DNA of 64,000 bases from assembly GCF_010820565.1 (NCBI RefSeq), contig NZ_JAAIJQ010000001.1:62001-126000 (forward strand). Direction: 5' to 3'. The notes beneath the pieces are model-generated. The model saw only the letters and a program-made list of their open reading frames with translations. It was not told the origin of the DNA and ran no database searches. This document shows positions 7,679-16,364 of this stretch, piece after piece. Positions within the stretch are counted from its first letter, which is position 1; each line of letters begins with the position of its first letter. Both the position numbers and the translations under genes were made by a program. This DNA comes from Thiorhodococcus minor (lineage in GTDB: Bacteria > Pseudomonadota > Gammaproteobacteria > Chromatiales > Chromatiaceae).

Positions 7679-10067
7679 TCCCAGGCCGCCGGGTTGGGGT
7701 CGGCGATCACTGGTCAGCGTCCTGACTCTAGCCATCGTCTGGACCCCCTGGGCGCTGGTCTGGGGTGATGACCTGCGTCGGGCGCTCGACTTCGATCAGG
7801 CGGCGACCGATGGACAGGATCTGGGAACCGCACTCGGCAGCGATCCAGCGCTGTTGGCCCCCTTCGATCAGCCTGGCGACTATCGGGTCTTCTTTCCGGG
7901 CGCGGAGGCCGGCGAAGCGACTGACTGGAGCGCGCTCTACGGCAATCCGGAAGCCTTGGAAGCAGCCGGTCTCCAGACCCTGCAGGACCTGGTCGACACG
8001 CCCTATGCCGACTCCTCCGCGACCGGCCAGGCGTATCAGACCCTCCTCGAGCCGGTCGATCGTCCGCGCAGCGACCTGAGCGCCGATCCGCTATGGGACT
8101 TCACCGATGCGACCGTCGGCTCACTGGACGACTTCACCACAACCTATGCCGACTGCACCTGGGACAACAGCTTTCTCAGCCGTCCGCGCAGGGTGCATGT
8201 CCCCGAATACGAAGCCTGTCTGATCCCGGACAAGGATCAGCCCAAGCTCAGTTGCACGGCCAGTCGGACGTTGGACGCGACGGTCTATTGGGACCCGGTG
8301 CAGGTCGGCACCGATCCCGAGACCGGCGAGCCGATCATCGAGTATGTCAGGCGGGTCGAGAAGCGGGTGGATCTGTGGAGTTGGGAATCCGCCGCCTGCC
8401 TTGAAACGATCAGCGAACGGTTGATGGACGGCTTCTGCCGCAGTACCACGACCTGCAGCAGTAACCCGGATGCCGACTGCGTCCCAGTCACCGGCGGAGA
8501 GCTGTGCGGGGGTGAGCTGGTCGCGCCGCCCTATCTGGGCGTCACCGGCAACGAGCCCTGGGAGGAGTTCTCCGGGATCGGTGCCGCCTGTATGCAGGTG
8601 AGCGTCGCCCTCGACTGCACCAGCTTCAACGAAGGCCAGATGGATTGCTGGACCGATCCGGATGGGGTGCAGCACTGTCCCGAGAATCCCGGCGATCTGG
8701 ACAACTGCGCGGTCCTCGACGCCAATCCCAACTGTCGGCCGGTGAACCGCCAGTGTGCCGAGGAAGCGACCGGCCGCTCAGGTGTCTGCTACGTCGATCA
8801 GCTGGTCTACGACTGCGGCACCGATCAGGAGATCGCCGGCATCGAGCGCACCTCGGAGCTCGACTGTGGCGGTGAGATCCGCTGTCTGGGTGATGACTGT
8901 GTGGCGATTGAGCCTGAGTCTTCCGACGACTTCGACGAAGCTGTGGCGGCGCTCAATGCCGCAGAGATGGTCTCGCTCGATGCCGATTGCACAGCGGGGA
9001 GCTGTCAGGTCTTTAAAGGCGAGGCGCTGGAATGCAAGCGCGCGGTTGGCGGCATCGTCAACTGCTGCGAGCGTCCGAGCGGGATTTCGCTCGGGCTCTA
9101 TCTGCAGCTGATGTTCTCGGTGGCCAAGCTCGACAGCGTGACCCTGTCATTGGTCAAAGCCGGCGTCTCCAATCCCGCCTTCGGCGCCTGGGAGACCCTG
9201 CGCTCGCCGCTGGTCGACACCTGGTCGGCGGTCAAGGACGCCTTCACCTCGGCGGTCAACAATATCACCGGCAATACCACGGCGGTGACCACGGAGGCGG
9301 CCAAGCAGGGGCTGATCGCCACCTTCAAACAGCAGCTCCTGCAGCAGACGGTGCAGTGGACCGCCTCGGTATTCGGCCCCCAGGCGGCCAACGCGCTCTT
9401 CGTCGATGCCGCGACCGGTGGCGCTGCCGTGGCCGCCGATGGCTCGGTGGCCTCGACCGTGGCCCTCAATCCCGCCATTTCGGTCGTGCTCTACTGGGTG
9501 ATGTGGGCCTATCTGATCTACACCATCGTCATGATCCTGATCCGCCTCATCTGGGAGTGCACCGAGGATGAGTTCACCCTCGGCGTGCAGCGCGAGCTGA
9601 GGTCCTGTCACCGGGTCGGCTCTTACTGCAAGAAGAACTTCTTTGGTGCCTGTATCGAGAGTCGCGACAGCTTCTGCTGCTTCAATTCACCGCTCTCGCG
9701 GATCTTGAATGAGCAGATCCGGGGCCAGGCCGGCATCGGCGGCTACGGCAGCGCCAAGCACCCCAACTGCTCCGGGATCGCTGTCGAGACGCTGGCCCAG
9801 GTCGACTGGAGCCGCATCGACCTCTCGGAATGGCTCACCATGCTGACGGAATCGGATCTGATCCTGACCACCACGGGTCTGGACCTGGAGACGCTGACCG
9901 AAGGGCAGGGCAACCGCACCGCTGATCGGCTTGAGGACCTGAGTGATGTCCAGACCGTCGGGGGAGCGAATCGAGCGGCCGAGGCGCAAGGATGGGATGA
10001 GACGCTGGAGACCTTACCGAGGGCGACTGAGCCGAGCACGCATCGAGGCCCGACGGAGCGCGATTGA
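7653..10067 (+). CDS. traN: TraN, mating-pair stabilisation outer-membrane protein
   Basis: This 804-residue protein has an N-terminal signal-like hydrophobic segment (about 20-37) and many Cys in pairs typical of TraN: WDNSFLSRPRRVHVPEYEACL, CERPSGISLGLYLQL, and SCHRVGSYCKKNFFGACIESRDSFCCF near the C-terminus. TraN contacts recipient surface receptors to stabilise mating pairs. It is the last gene of the visible transfer run. In SXT-like elements a variable region follows traN before ssb, as here. Confidence 0.92.
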   Translation: MTAALAGCDPRPPGWGRRSLVSVLTLAIVWTPWALVWGDDLRRALDFDQAATDGQDLGTALGSDPALLAPFDQPGDYRVFFPGAEAGEATDWSALYGNPEALEAAGLQTLQDLVDTPYADSSATGQAYQTLLEPVDRPRSDLSADPLWDFTDATVGSLDDFTTTYADCTWDNSFLSRPRRVHVPEYEACLIPDKDQPKLSCTASRTLDATVYWDPVQVGTDPETGEPIIEYVRRVEKRVDLWSWESAACLETISERLMDGFCRSTTTCSSNPDADCVPVTGGELCGGELVAPPYLGVTGNEPWEEFSGIGAACMQVSVALDCTSFNEGQMDCWTDPDGVQHCPENPGDLDNCAVLDANPNCRPVNRQCAEEATGRSGVCYVDQLVYDCGTDQEIAGIERTSELDCGGEIRCLGDDCVAIEPESSDDFDEAVAALNAAEMVSLDADCTAGSCQVFKGEALECKRAVGGIVNCCERPSGISLGLYLQLMFSVAKLDSVTLSLVKAGVSNPAFGAWETLRSPLVDTWSAVKDAFTSAVNNITGNTTAVTTEAAKQGLIATFKQQLLQQTVQWTASVFGPQAANALFVDAATGGAAVAADGSVASTVALNPAISVVLYWVMWAYLIYTIVMILIRLIWECTEDEFTLGVQRELRSCHRVGSYCKKNFFGACIESRDSFCCFNSPLSRILNEQIRGQAGIGGYGSAKHPNCSGIAVETLAQVDWSRIDLSEWLTMLTESDLILTTTGLDLETLTEGQGNRTADRLEDLSDVQTVGGANRAAEAQGWDETLETLPRATEPSTHRGPTERD

Positions 10068-10196
10068 CGCGGCGCCGCGAGCGGATAGAGTGTCGGGCGG
10101 GCCTCAGGCGCCATCGAAGCATCGAACGCCCGTCGCTGGACCCGACGGCGGATACGACCTCTGGAGTCGGCTTCCATCCTCACTCGGAGATCACTC

Positions 10197-10973
10197 ATGC
10201 CGCGTCCTCTTCTGATCCTGGCCGCCGTGCTGCTGTCGTGCTCCGCCTTCGCCGAGGACGCGGACATCGCCGCCCTCTTTGCACAGACCGACCGCGACGG
10301 CACGCTGGTGCTCTCCGCGCTGCGCACGGGCGAGACCTTCGTCCACGATGAGGCACGCGCCCGGCGCCGTTTCTCGCCGGCCTCCACCTTTAAGATCTTC
10401 AACACCCTGATCGCCCTTGAGGCCAAGGCGATCGGCGGTGCCGACGACCGCTTTGCCTGGGACGGTCAGCAGTATGCCTTCCCGGACTGGAATCGGGACC
10501 AGACCCTCGACAGCGCCTTCAGGGTGTCCTGCGTCTGGTGCTATCAGGTCCTGGCGCGTCGCGTGGGCGCGGCCGCCTATCGTGAGGCGATCGAGCGGGC
10601 GGGATACGGCGTGCTGCCCGAGCCCTTCCCGCTGACCGAGTTCTGGCTCGACGGCTCGCTGCGGATCAGTGCCCGCGAGCAGGTCGACTTCATCAAGCAG
10701 GTGGTCCGCCGCACGCTACCGTTCGGTGCTCACGTCTATGACACCCTGCGCGACATCATGGTCGTCGAGCAGACCCCGGATTGGACGTTGCGCGCCAAGA
10801 CCGGCTGGTCGACGCGCTTGAGCCCCTCGATCGGCTGGTACGTCGGCGACCTCGAAACACGCGACGAGACCTGGGTCTTCGCGCTGAATCTCGACCTGCG
10901 CGACGCCGAGGACCTGCCGTTGCGGGCGGCGTTGACACGGGCAGTCTTGCAGGCCAAGGGCGTCATCGACTGA
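10197..10973 (+). CDS. class D (OXA-type) beta-lactamase
   Basis: This 258-residue protein has a signal peptide ending at AFA (17-19). Catalytic motifs are Ser63-Thr-Phe-Lys66, Ser111-Cys-Val113, Trp150 and Lys201-Thr-Gly203. The usual YGN motif reads Tyr137-Gly-Val139, so the third residue differs from the common enzymes. The family hydrolyses beta-lactams in the periplasm using a carboxylated Lys (K66). The start has GGAG at 10186. The gene stands alone after traN with no visible integron or IS boundary, so it may be an old chromosomal-type OXA gene carried by the element. Substrate range cannot be read from sequence. Confidence 0.9.
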   Translation: MPRPLLILAAVLLSCSAFAEDADIAALFAQTDRDGTLVLSALRTGETFVHDEARARRRFSPASTFKIFNTLIALEAKAIGGADDRFAWDGQQYAFPDWNRDQTLDSAFRVSCVWCYQVLARRVGAAAYREAIERAGYGVLPEPFPLTEFWLDGSLRISAREQVDFIKQVVRRTLPFGAHVYDTLRDIMVVEQTPDWTLRAKTGWSTRLSPSIGWYVGDLETRDETWVFALNLDLRDAEDLPLRAALTRAVLQAKGVID

Positions 10974-11000
10974 CGAGGCGCCGTGTCGTCGTCGGACGGA

Positions 11001-11759
11001 TCAGGGGCGGCGCGTGACGAAGAACTCGTAGGCATAGTGCTGCGAAGAGCGACGGTGCATCGCGGGCTCCTCGGCCATCTGCTCGAGGATGGCCAAGGCC
11101 TCGGCATCCTGGGCGTAGGTGCGGTGCAGCGCATCGATGCGTTGCTCCATCGGCGTGTAGAAGTCGTCCCACCAGGCCGCGTCCGGCAGGGTGAAGTGAT
11201 CGATCAGCTCGAGCTCGGACGCTTGAATGGTGGCGATGACGTCGTCCGCCCGGCCCATCGTCGGGTAGTCCTCGAAGCTGGCCCTGACGGCCGGCGGTGG
11301 ATTCTCCGTGCGCCAGACCGCATCCGTGAAGGCGAGATAGCCGCCAGGACGCAGCAAGTCGTGGCCGATCCGCAGCGCCTTGGCGATCCCGATGTTGTAG
11401 AGCGCGCCCTCTGACCAGACGAGATCGAAGCTCCCTGGTGGCTGTTTCGGGTTGGCCATGTCGCCAACGATGGCCTGAATACGCGAGGCAAGCCCGCGCT
11501 CGGCCAGGGTCGCCGTCAGCCGTGCGATGCTTGGCGCGTGGCTGTCGATCGCCACGATCGAGCCCGCCGTCAGCTCGGCGAGATGGAGGGTTTGGCCACC
11601 GACGCCGCATCCCAGATCGAGGATCGCCGGGTCCGGCGGCAGCCCGCTGCACAGCCCGAGCGCGCGGGCGGTACAGGCGCGGCTACCCGGACCCTGCCTC
11701 GGCAGGGCTTCGTAGACCGCGAAGAAGATCTCCCAGAAGCGCGGCGTTGGATCTGTCAT
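11001..11759 (-). CDS. class I SAM-dependent methyltransferase
   Basis: The start at 11759 gives 252 residues beginning MTDPTPRFWEIFF, the usual beginning of this family. In-frame starts at 11789 and GTG 11813 are also possible. Motif I is LDLGCGVGGQT, followed by IVAIDSH (motif II) and the SFDLVWSEGALYNIG region (motifs III/IV). It is a stand-alone small-molecule type methyltransferase whose substrate is unknown. It is transcribed divergently from the acetyltransferase, and a perfect palindrome lies in the shared upstream region. Confidence 0.85.
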   Translation of the reverse strand: MTDPTPRFWEIFFAVYEALPRQGPGSRACTARALGLCSGLPPDPAILDLGCGVGGQTLHLAELTAGSIVAIDSHAPSIARLTATLAERGLASRIQAIVGDMANPKQPPGSFDLVWSEGALYNIGIAKALRIGHDLLRPGGYLAFTDAVWRTENPPPAVRASFEDYPTMGRADDVIATIQASELELIDHFTLPDAAWWDDFYTPMEQRIDALHRTYAQDAEALAILEQMAEEPAMHRRSSQHYAYEFFVTRRP

Positions 11760-11793
11760 CGGCGTGGTGCTCTGAGGGTGACGCGTCATGAGC

Positions 11794-11818
11794 ACGCCGT
11801 GCCGGCTCGGCACGGCGT
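11794..11818. promoter_or_regulatory. perfect palindrome between divergent genes (possible operator)
   Basis: An 11-base perfect inverted repeat with a 3-base spacer (ACGCCGTGCCG-GCT-CGGCACGGCGT) lies between the methyltransferase and the acetyltransferase. Its position suggests an operator or a hairpin. No dedicated regulator gene is adjacent. Confidence 0.4.
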
Positions 11819-11898
11819 CGAACGCCTGTTGCTGTTGAAGTCGGCCTTGGCGAAGCCTACCAGGCCATGTTGTTCATCAGGAGAGCGAGCATACAGCC

Positions 11899-12399
11899 AT
11901 GATCCTTCGCTACGCCGTCCTGGAAGACGTGCCGGCATTGCGCACGGTCTACGCCGACGCGGTCCACACCCTCGCGCCGCCGCTCTACAGCGCCGAGCAG
12001 GTGCGGGTGTGGGCCAGCTTTTCCGAGCAGGATGCGTTCGTGGCCTTCATCCGCGATGTCGACACCCTCGTCGCCGAGGTCGACGGCCGCCCGGTCGGAT
12101 TCCGCGGGATCGGCGCCGACGGTCACGTCGCCTCCGTCTACGTCGTTGGCCACGCCGCCGGGCAGGGAGTCGGCACCCGGCTGCTGAGCCAAGCCCAGCA
12201 GGATCATACCGCACCGACCTCGGGCCGCTATTTCACCGAGGCCAGTCTGCTCAGCCGCCCACTCTTTCTCAAGCTGGGGTTCGTTCAGATTGGCATCGAG
12301 CACGCGGATCGGGATGAGATTGCCTTCGAGCGATTCCTCATGCAGCGGCCTTTGGACCGTCCGGTGCGGAGCGACTGCGCGAAGATCCTGCGGCCGTGA
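11899..12399 (+). CDS. GNAT-family N-acetyltransferase
   Basis: This 166-residue protein has the GNAT fold pattern: an N-terminal RYAVLEDVPALRTVY, strand VAEVDGRPVGFRGI, and the acetyl-CoA loop AGQGVGTRLL around residue 95. The C-terminal SRPLFLKLGF segment precedes the last strand. The substrate is unknown. It starts at an ATG after a weak GGAGAG. It is divergent from the methyltransferase. Confidence 0.85.
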   Translation: MILRYAVLEDVPALRTVYADAVHTLAPPLYSAEQVRVWASFSEQDAFVAFIRDVDTLVAEVDGRPVGFRGIGADGHVASVYVVGHAAGQGVGTRLLSQAQQDHTAPTSGRYFTEASLLSRPLFLKLGFVQIGIEHADRDEIAFERFLMQRPLDRPVRSDCAKILRP

Positions 12400-12995
12400 G
12401 TCAGTCGAAGATGCGAAGACAGGGTTGCGACTGGGACTTGCGCTGTCTGGTCTACGCGGATACCAGTCACCGGACGCCTGTCGGCCGAGCAACCGCAAAG
12501 GACGCACTCCGGTCGCTCGCAGACGGCCCTCTGGATGGCTTAGATCGGACAGCGGGCACTGCTGGGTCAGGCCATGAGCTACCGCGAGTTTGGTCGTTGG
12601 CCCATTTGGCCACAAGCAGCTAACGAGAAGGCCGAGTCGCCAACGGCAGCAAGACCCAGGACGCAGGACGTCATCGCCGGCCATACAACCGGCACTTAGA
12701 TGTTTCTGCCGATCTAGCAGGCCGTTCGGAGCTTCTAACGGTCTGCTGGGCCTGTCACTGCATTCGTGGCAGTTAGGCCGCCAGCAGTCTAGCGGAGCCC
12801 GACATCTGCTTACGCTTGCCGGGGCTCAAACTGCCGAAGTTGCTACAATTGGGCTCTGTCGACTGGCTTCCCGTGCGCCACCGATGGAGTTGAGTAGCCT
12901 CTCAACGGCAGTTGGACGTGAGCTGGTCGGGTATCATCCTGACAATATATACCCGCTCTTGTTAGCACATCTTATTTCTAAATAAAAAGGGTAAT
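12400..12995. other. intergenic region without a supportable gene
   Basis: Several short frames are open here, but none has a Shine-Dalgarno sequence, codon bias or a recognisable family. The last 50 bases become AT-rich just before the left hairpin of the IS200-type element. A weak attC-like segment near 12735-12775 was considered and rejected. Confidence 0.5.
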
Positions 12996-13013
12996 CCCCC
13001 GGCTTTGCCGGGG
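12996..13013. repeat. left-end hairpin of the IS200-type element
   Basis: The stem CCCCGGC/GCCGGGG with a short TTT loop matches the right-end hairpin at 15438-15456 except for one loop base. It is the probable strand-recognition structure for TnpA. Confidence 0.65.
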
Positions 13014-13486
13014 TGACCGTAGCAGTTTGACATTTCCGGGAGTCCATCGGGGACACTCCGTCGCGTGAGCCGCCAAGCACACGCTTGTGGAGAGTCCCGA
13101 TGGACGAGTATGAGAGCCTAAGTCACTCCAAATGGGAGTGCAAATATCACATTGTGTTTATTCCAAAATGCCGCCGTCGCGTGCTCTACGGGCAGCTCCG
13201 GGCGCACCTTGGTGAGGTTTTTCACCAGTTGGCCAAGCAAAAGGAGAGCCGAATCGAAGAGGGGCATCTGATGCCAGACCATGTGCATATGCTCATTTCG
13301 ATTCCGCCCAAGTATGCCGTCTCGCAAGTGGTGGGATTCATCAAAGGCAAGAGCGCGATCCACTTAGCCAGAGTGTACGGCGAGCGCAAACGAAATTTCA
13401 CGGGCCAGAGTTTCTGGGCACGGGGATACTTCGTCTCCACGGTTGGTCGAGACGAAGCGCTGATTCGCCAATATATCCGCCACCAA

Positions 13487-13495
13487 GAGCAAGAA
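13487..13495. repeat. 9-base target duplication, left copy
   Basis: GAGCAAGAA is repeated at 15313-15321 on the other side of the IS1634-type element. It lies inside tnpA codons for EQE. Confidence 0.75.
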
Positions 13496-15312
13496 CTCAT
13501 CGTTCGCTTAATTTTCCCCTTCGGTCCATGAAAGTGAGTCAAGCTACAGGCACTGACCATCCTGAGTCATAAACACCATGGAAACCGCGCCCACAGTGAC
13601 TCGTATCGAACGGGTCGATGACATCCCGCTGCTCTTGGCGCAGCTGGCCAAGATGGAGGTGGCGTCGCGGCTGGACCAGCACTTTCCGACACACGGGAAC
13701 TGGCAAGGGCTGAGTCTTGGTGAGGTCGCCGTGGTGTGGTTGGCCTACATTCTCAGCGCTGGTGACCACCGTCTGAACTCGGTCCAGGGCTGGGTGGCGG
13801 GGCTGTTGATGACCTTGCGGGTGTGCCTGGGAGCACCGGGCTTGCGCGCACTCGATGTCAGCGACGATCGTCTGTGCATCGTGCTCGAGCGTCTGGGTCG
13901 CGACGATGCGGCGTGGGACGCCTATGAGCGCGCGCAGAACGCGACGCTGCTGCGGGTCTATGACCTGACGGCCCGACGGGTACGCATCGACAGCACCACG
14001 GCGAAAAGTTATGTCGGCGTCACCGAGGACGGTCTGTTCCAATTCGGTCACAGCAAGGAGCATCGCCCTGACCTGCCGCAGTTGAAGATCAATCAGTCGA
14101 CGCTCGATCCGCTGGGGTTGCCACTGAGCACCACCGTGGTCAGCGGCGAGCGGGCCGATGATCCGTTGTACGTCCCGGAGATTCGCAAGGTGCAGGCGAT
14201 CCTCCAACAATCAGGCGTGCTTTATGTCGGCGACTGCAAGATGGCGGCGCTCGCCACCCGCGCCTACCTGGCGGCGAGCCAGGATTATTATCTGTGCCCG
14301 CTGCCGGGGGTCCAGATGCCGGCTGCCACCCTGCACGCCTTGTTGGCGCCGGTGTGGACGGGGGAGCAGGCGCTCACACCCGTGTTCCGCGCCCCCGTGA
14401 CGGCCGCTGACAAGCCCCAGCACATCGCCAACGGATTTTCCGATCAGGTTACGCTCACGAGCACCGAGGGCCTCGCGTGGCAGGAGCAGCGCATGGTGGT
14501 GCACTCCCTGAAACACGCTGCCGCGCAACACCAGCGCCTGGACCAGCGCCTGCAACAGGCCGAGCAAGACATCGCGGGACTCAACCAGCGCGGGCGTGGC
14601 CACAAGCGCCTGGATGAAGCACAGGCGCACGCCGCCGTGGACGCGATCCTGACGCAGCAGGCGGTGGGCGCCATCCTCGTCGTTGACTACCAGGTGGACA
14701 CCCATACCACCCGTACGCGGACCTACCTCAGGCATCCTGCCCGGGACGTCACCACGCTCAGCGTGACTGTGCGCACGCACCGCGACCCCGTGGCGTATGA
14801 GGAGACCGTGCGGGGCTTGGGCTGGCGGGTGTTCGTGAGCAACGACCTCGTCGTGGATGTGGGCGAGGCGGTGCTCGCCTACCGCGAGGAATACCTCATC
14901 GAGCGCGGCTTCAACCGTTACCGGGGCAAGCTCCTGGGCTTGACGCCGTTGTACCTGTGTTCGACCACCCGCATCAAGGGCCTCATCCGTCTTCTCGCCA
15001 TCGGCCTGCGCGTCTTGTGCCTGGTTGAGTTCACGGTGCGCGAGGCATTGCAGGCGAAGGCCGAAAAGCTCGATCACCTCTACGCGGGAAACCCCAAACG
15101 GGCGACCGCCAGGCCCACCACCGAAATGATGCTCAGGACCTTTACCGGCATCAGCCTGATCGTGGTCAGCCTCGGCGGCACGGACTGGCACAGCATGACT
15201 CCACTGAACCCGGTGCAGTCGCGCATTGTTGGCTTGCTCGGATTTCCGGAAATCATTTATCAAGGGCTGGGTATGCAATCCGAGGACACGGCTTTCAAAA
15301 TGGGCGAACCGT
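13496..15312 (+). mobile_element. IS1634-type insertion sequence nested in tnpA
   Basis: This element of about 1.8 kb lies between two copies of GAGCAAGAA (13487-13495 and 15313-15321). The ends share an imperfect inverted repeat: GTTCGC followed by ATTTT near 13501-13515 on the left, and the complement AAAATGGGCGAAC at 15298-15310 on the right. It contains one transposase gene. IS1634 members often make longer, variable duplications, so the exact outer limits are uncertain by a few bases. Confidence 0.75.
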
Positions 15313-15314
15313 GA
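13578..15314 (+). CDS. IS1634-family DDE transposase
   Basis: This 578-residue transposase has an N-terminal DUF4277-like region (IPLLLAQLAKMEVASRLDQHF). A DDE core follows: an Asp in VRIDSTTAKSYV near residue 137, an Asp in YVGDCKMAAL near 217, and a Glu in LIERGFNRYRGK near 443. The stop codon TGA at 15312-15314 straddles the inner IS/target-repeat junction, so the element uses flanking DNA to end its gene. It appears intact. Confidence 0.85.
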   Translation: METAPTVTRIERVDDIPLLLAQLAKMEVASRLDQHFPTHGNWQGLSLGEVAVVWLAYILSAGDHRLNSVQGWVAGLLMTLRVCLGAPGLRALDVSDDRLCIVLERLGRDDAAWDAYERAQNATLLRVYDLTARRVRIDSTTAKSYVGVTEDGLFQFGHSKEHRPDLPQLKINQSTLDPLGLPLSTTVVSGERADDPLYVPEIRKVQAILQQSGVLYVGDCKMAALATRAYLAASQDYYLCPLPGVQMPAATLHALLAPVWTGEQALTPVFRAPVTAADKPQHIANGFSDQVTLTSTEGLAWQEQRMVVHSLKHAAAQHQRLDQRLQQAEQDIAGLNQRGRGHKRLDEAQAHAAVDAILTQQAVGAILVVDYQVDTHTTRTRTYLRHPARDVTTLSVTVRTHRDPVAYEETVRGLGWRVFVSNDLVVDVGEAVLAYREEYLIERGFNRYRGKLLGLTPLYLCSTTRIKGLIRLLAIGLRVLCLVEFTVREALQAKAEKLDHLYAGNPKRATARPTTEMMLRTFTGISLIVVSLGGTDWHSMTPLNPVQSRIVGLLGFPEIIYQGLGMQSEDTAFKMGEP

Positions 15315-15360
15315 GCAAGAAGATCAGCGCTTAGAGCAGTTAAACCTCTGGCGCTGATTT

Positions 15361-15456
15361 GCCCCCTTTAGGGGGCGCAAGAATTTAGGGTCGCGTTAGC
15401 GACCCTCCGCCGCTTCGAGCGGCTCACGAATTCAAAGCCCCCGGCTCTGCCGGGGG
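15361..15456. repeat. cluster of stem-loops at the right end of the IS200-type element
   Basis: There are four consecutive hairpins: GCCCCCTTTAGGGGGC (15361-15376), GGGTCGC-GTTA-GCGACCC (about 15388-15405), GCCGC-TTCGA-GCGGC, and the terminal CCCCCGGC/GCCGGGGG stem. They may act as transposon end and transcription terminators shielding neighbours from readthrough. Confidence 0.6.
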
Positions 15457-15474
15457 ATGGTTACTTTTCTAATA

Positions 15475-16101
15475 ATGCAACTTCATTTTTTCTCTTCTTA
15501 CAATCACACGCTGTATCGCCAGTATCTCGCCCTCAAAGCGTCCACTTTCGGACAGCCTAGGCACAGTCAGGAATTGGTATTACCGCTCGAATCTCAAGTA
15601 GCAGAACCCGACGAAGCGGACAAGCACAGTTTATTTCTCGGCTGTATAACCAATGATGGATCAATGGCGGGAATGATTAGGGGTACTGAACTTTGCAGAG
15701 CGTTCCCTCATCGAGAATACTTCTCGGCTCAGCTAGATGCGGCCGAGATGCGTTATCTCGAAAAAAAGGGGTTCACTATGAATGCGCTGGGTGTGCGGAA
15801 AAAATTTCGTGGACATGATCGCGGGCATGATGTCGAGCATAAAGGTGTAGTTTACAGAAGCGTCAGCCTGGCTCTTATCTCGTGTATGTCTGAACGATTT
15901 TTTGAGAACAACTATGATATATGCGTGATAACAGCTATCCAGGGAATATCCGCGAGACAATGCAGAGAGGTCGGTTTTCAGCAGCTAGGTTGCAGCTTTG
16001 CGCCTGATTGTCGTGATAGGAAACTAATAAACTTATTCAAAATCAATCCTTCTATCGCAGGAGTCGCGCTCTATGAATGCTTACGGTCTTTTCAGAACTG
16101 A
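15475..16101 (+). CDS. GNAT/autoinducer-synthase-like protein of unknown substrate
   Basis: This protein of about 208 residues is encoded by sequence clearly lower in GC than its surroundings. The pattern resembles the autoinducer-synthase/FeeM branch of GNAT proteins: an N-terminal YRQYLALKASTFG, an E/D-rich turn, strand SLFLGCITNDGSMAGMIRGTEL, and a later AEMRYLEKKGFTMNALGVRKKFRG. No cognate luxR-type gene is adjacent. An in-frame ATG also occurs at 15457, just after the IS hairpin, so the original 5' end may have been displaced by the IS. Function is a family-level guess only. Confidence 0.5.
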   Translation: MQLHFFSSYNHTLYRQYLALKASTFGQPRHSQELVLPLESQVAEPDEADKHSLFLGCITNDGSMAGMIRGTELCRAFPHREYFSAQLDAAEMRYLEKKGFTMNALGVRKKFRGHDRGHDVEHKGVVYRSVSLALISCMSERFFENNYDICVITAIQGISARQCREVGFQQLGCSFAPDCRDRKLINLFKINPSIAGVALYECLRSFQN

Positions 16102-16246
16102 AGTTTCCGGATTCTGGCGCGATCAGGTGTCAGTAGCGCTTGGGGAGGCTGGGATTTCGGCAGGGTTTGCGCAAATCTAGACAAACCCCCTCAAAATACC
16201 CCCACCCATGTCGCCAACCCGGTCCCAAAGCCGGAAACTTCAGTTC
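16095..16246. repeat. 16-base perfect inverted repeat flanking 120 bases (MITE-like)
   Basis: GAACTGAAGTTTCCGG at 16095-16110 is the exact reverse complement of CCGGAAACTTCAGTTC at 16231-16246. The 120 bases between carry no gene. The left arm overlaps the stop region of the preceding gene. It could be a miniature element or paired ends of a lost IS. Confidence 0.55.
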
Positions 16247-16262
16247 ATGACTGAAGGCTACC

Positions 16263-16352
16263 GCCTTCGAGTACATCGAGGTGTTATACAACCGCAGGCG
16301 TCTGGATTCCACCCTCGGTTACACTTCCCCGATACAGGTTCTGAAGGACTAG
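16263..16352 (+). pseudogene. C-terminal remnant of an IS3-family transposase (orfB)
   Basis: Thirty codons (30 including the stop) read AFEYIEVLYNRRRLDSTLGY then TSPIQVLKD and stop. This is the conserved end of IS3/IS150-type OrfB integrases. The remainder of the gene is absent upstream, replaced by the inverted-repeat segment. The IS1595 element lies 12 bases after its stop. Confidence 0.8.
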
Positions 16353-16364
16353 ATCAACCTTGTA

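Larger units (their letters stand above)
13100..15357 (+). pseudogene. tnpA: tnpA of IS200 type, split by insertion (parts 13100-13495 and 15322-15357)
   Basis: The first part encodes 132 residues starting MDEYESLSHSKWECKYH and includes the HUH motif (MPDHVHM) and the catalytic-Tyr region (SFWARGYFVST, then IRQYIRHQEQE). After the inner IS the reading frame resumes at 15322 as DQRLEQLNLWR and a stop at 15357, the standard C-terminus of this family. The HUH His pair and the Tyr are in the first part. The hybrid C-terminus read into the inner IS ends at 13531, so activity is doubtful but not excluded. Confidence 0.85.
12996..15456 (+). mobile_element. IS200/IS605-group element interrupted by an IS1634-type element
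   Basis: The element is bounded by near-identical GC hairpins at 12996-13013 (CCCCCGGCTTTGCCGGGG) and 15438-15456 (CCCCCGGCTCTGCCGGGGG). The ends of this group are hairpins rather than inverted repeats. It carries a single HUH transposase gene split by a second insertion sequence. Removing 13496-15321 (the inner IS plus one copy of the 9-base repeat) restores a normal tnpA. The right end holds further stem-loops at 15361-15376, 15387-15406 and around 15410-15423. Confidence 0.8.

Noticed and set aside
12734-12780. Integron attC-like site (TTCTAAC ... GTTAGGC)
   Set aside because: The core sites are only partly complementary, the arms pair poorly, and no integrase or cassette array is present.
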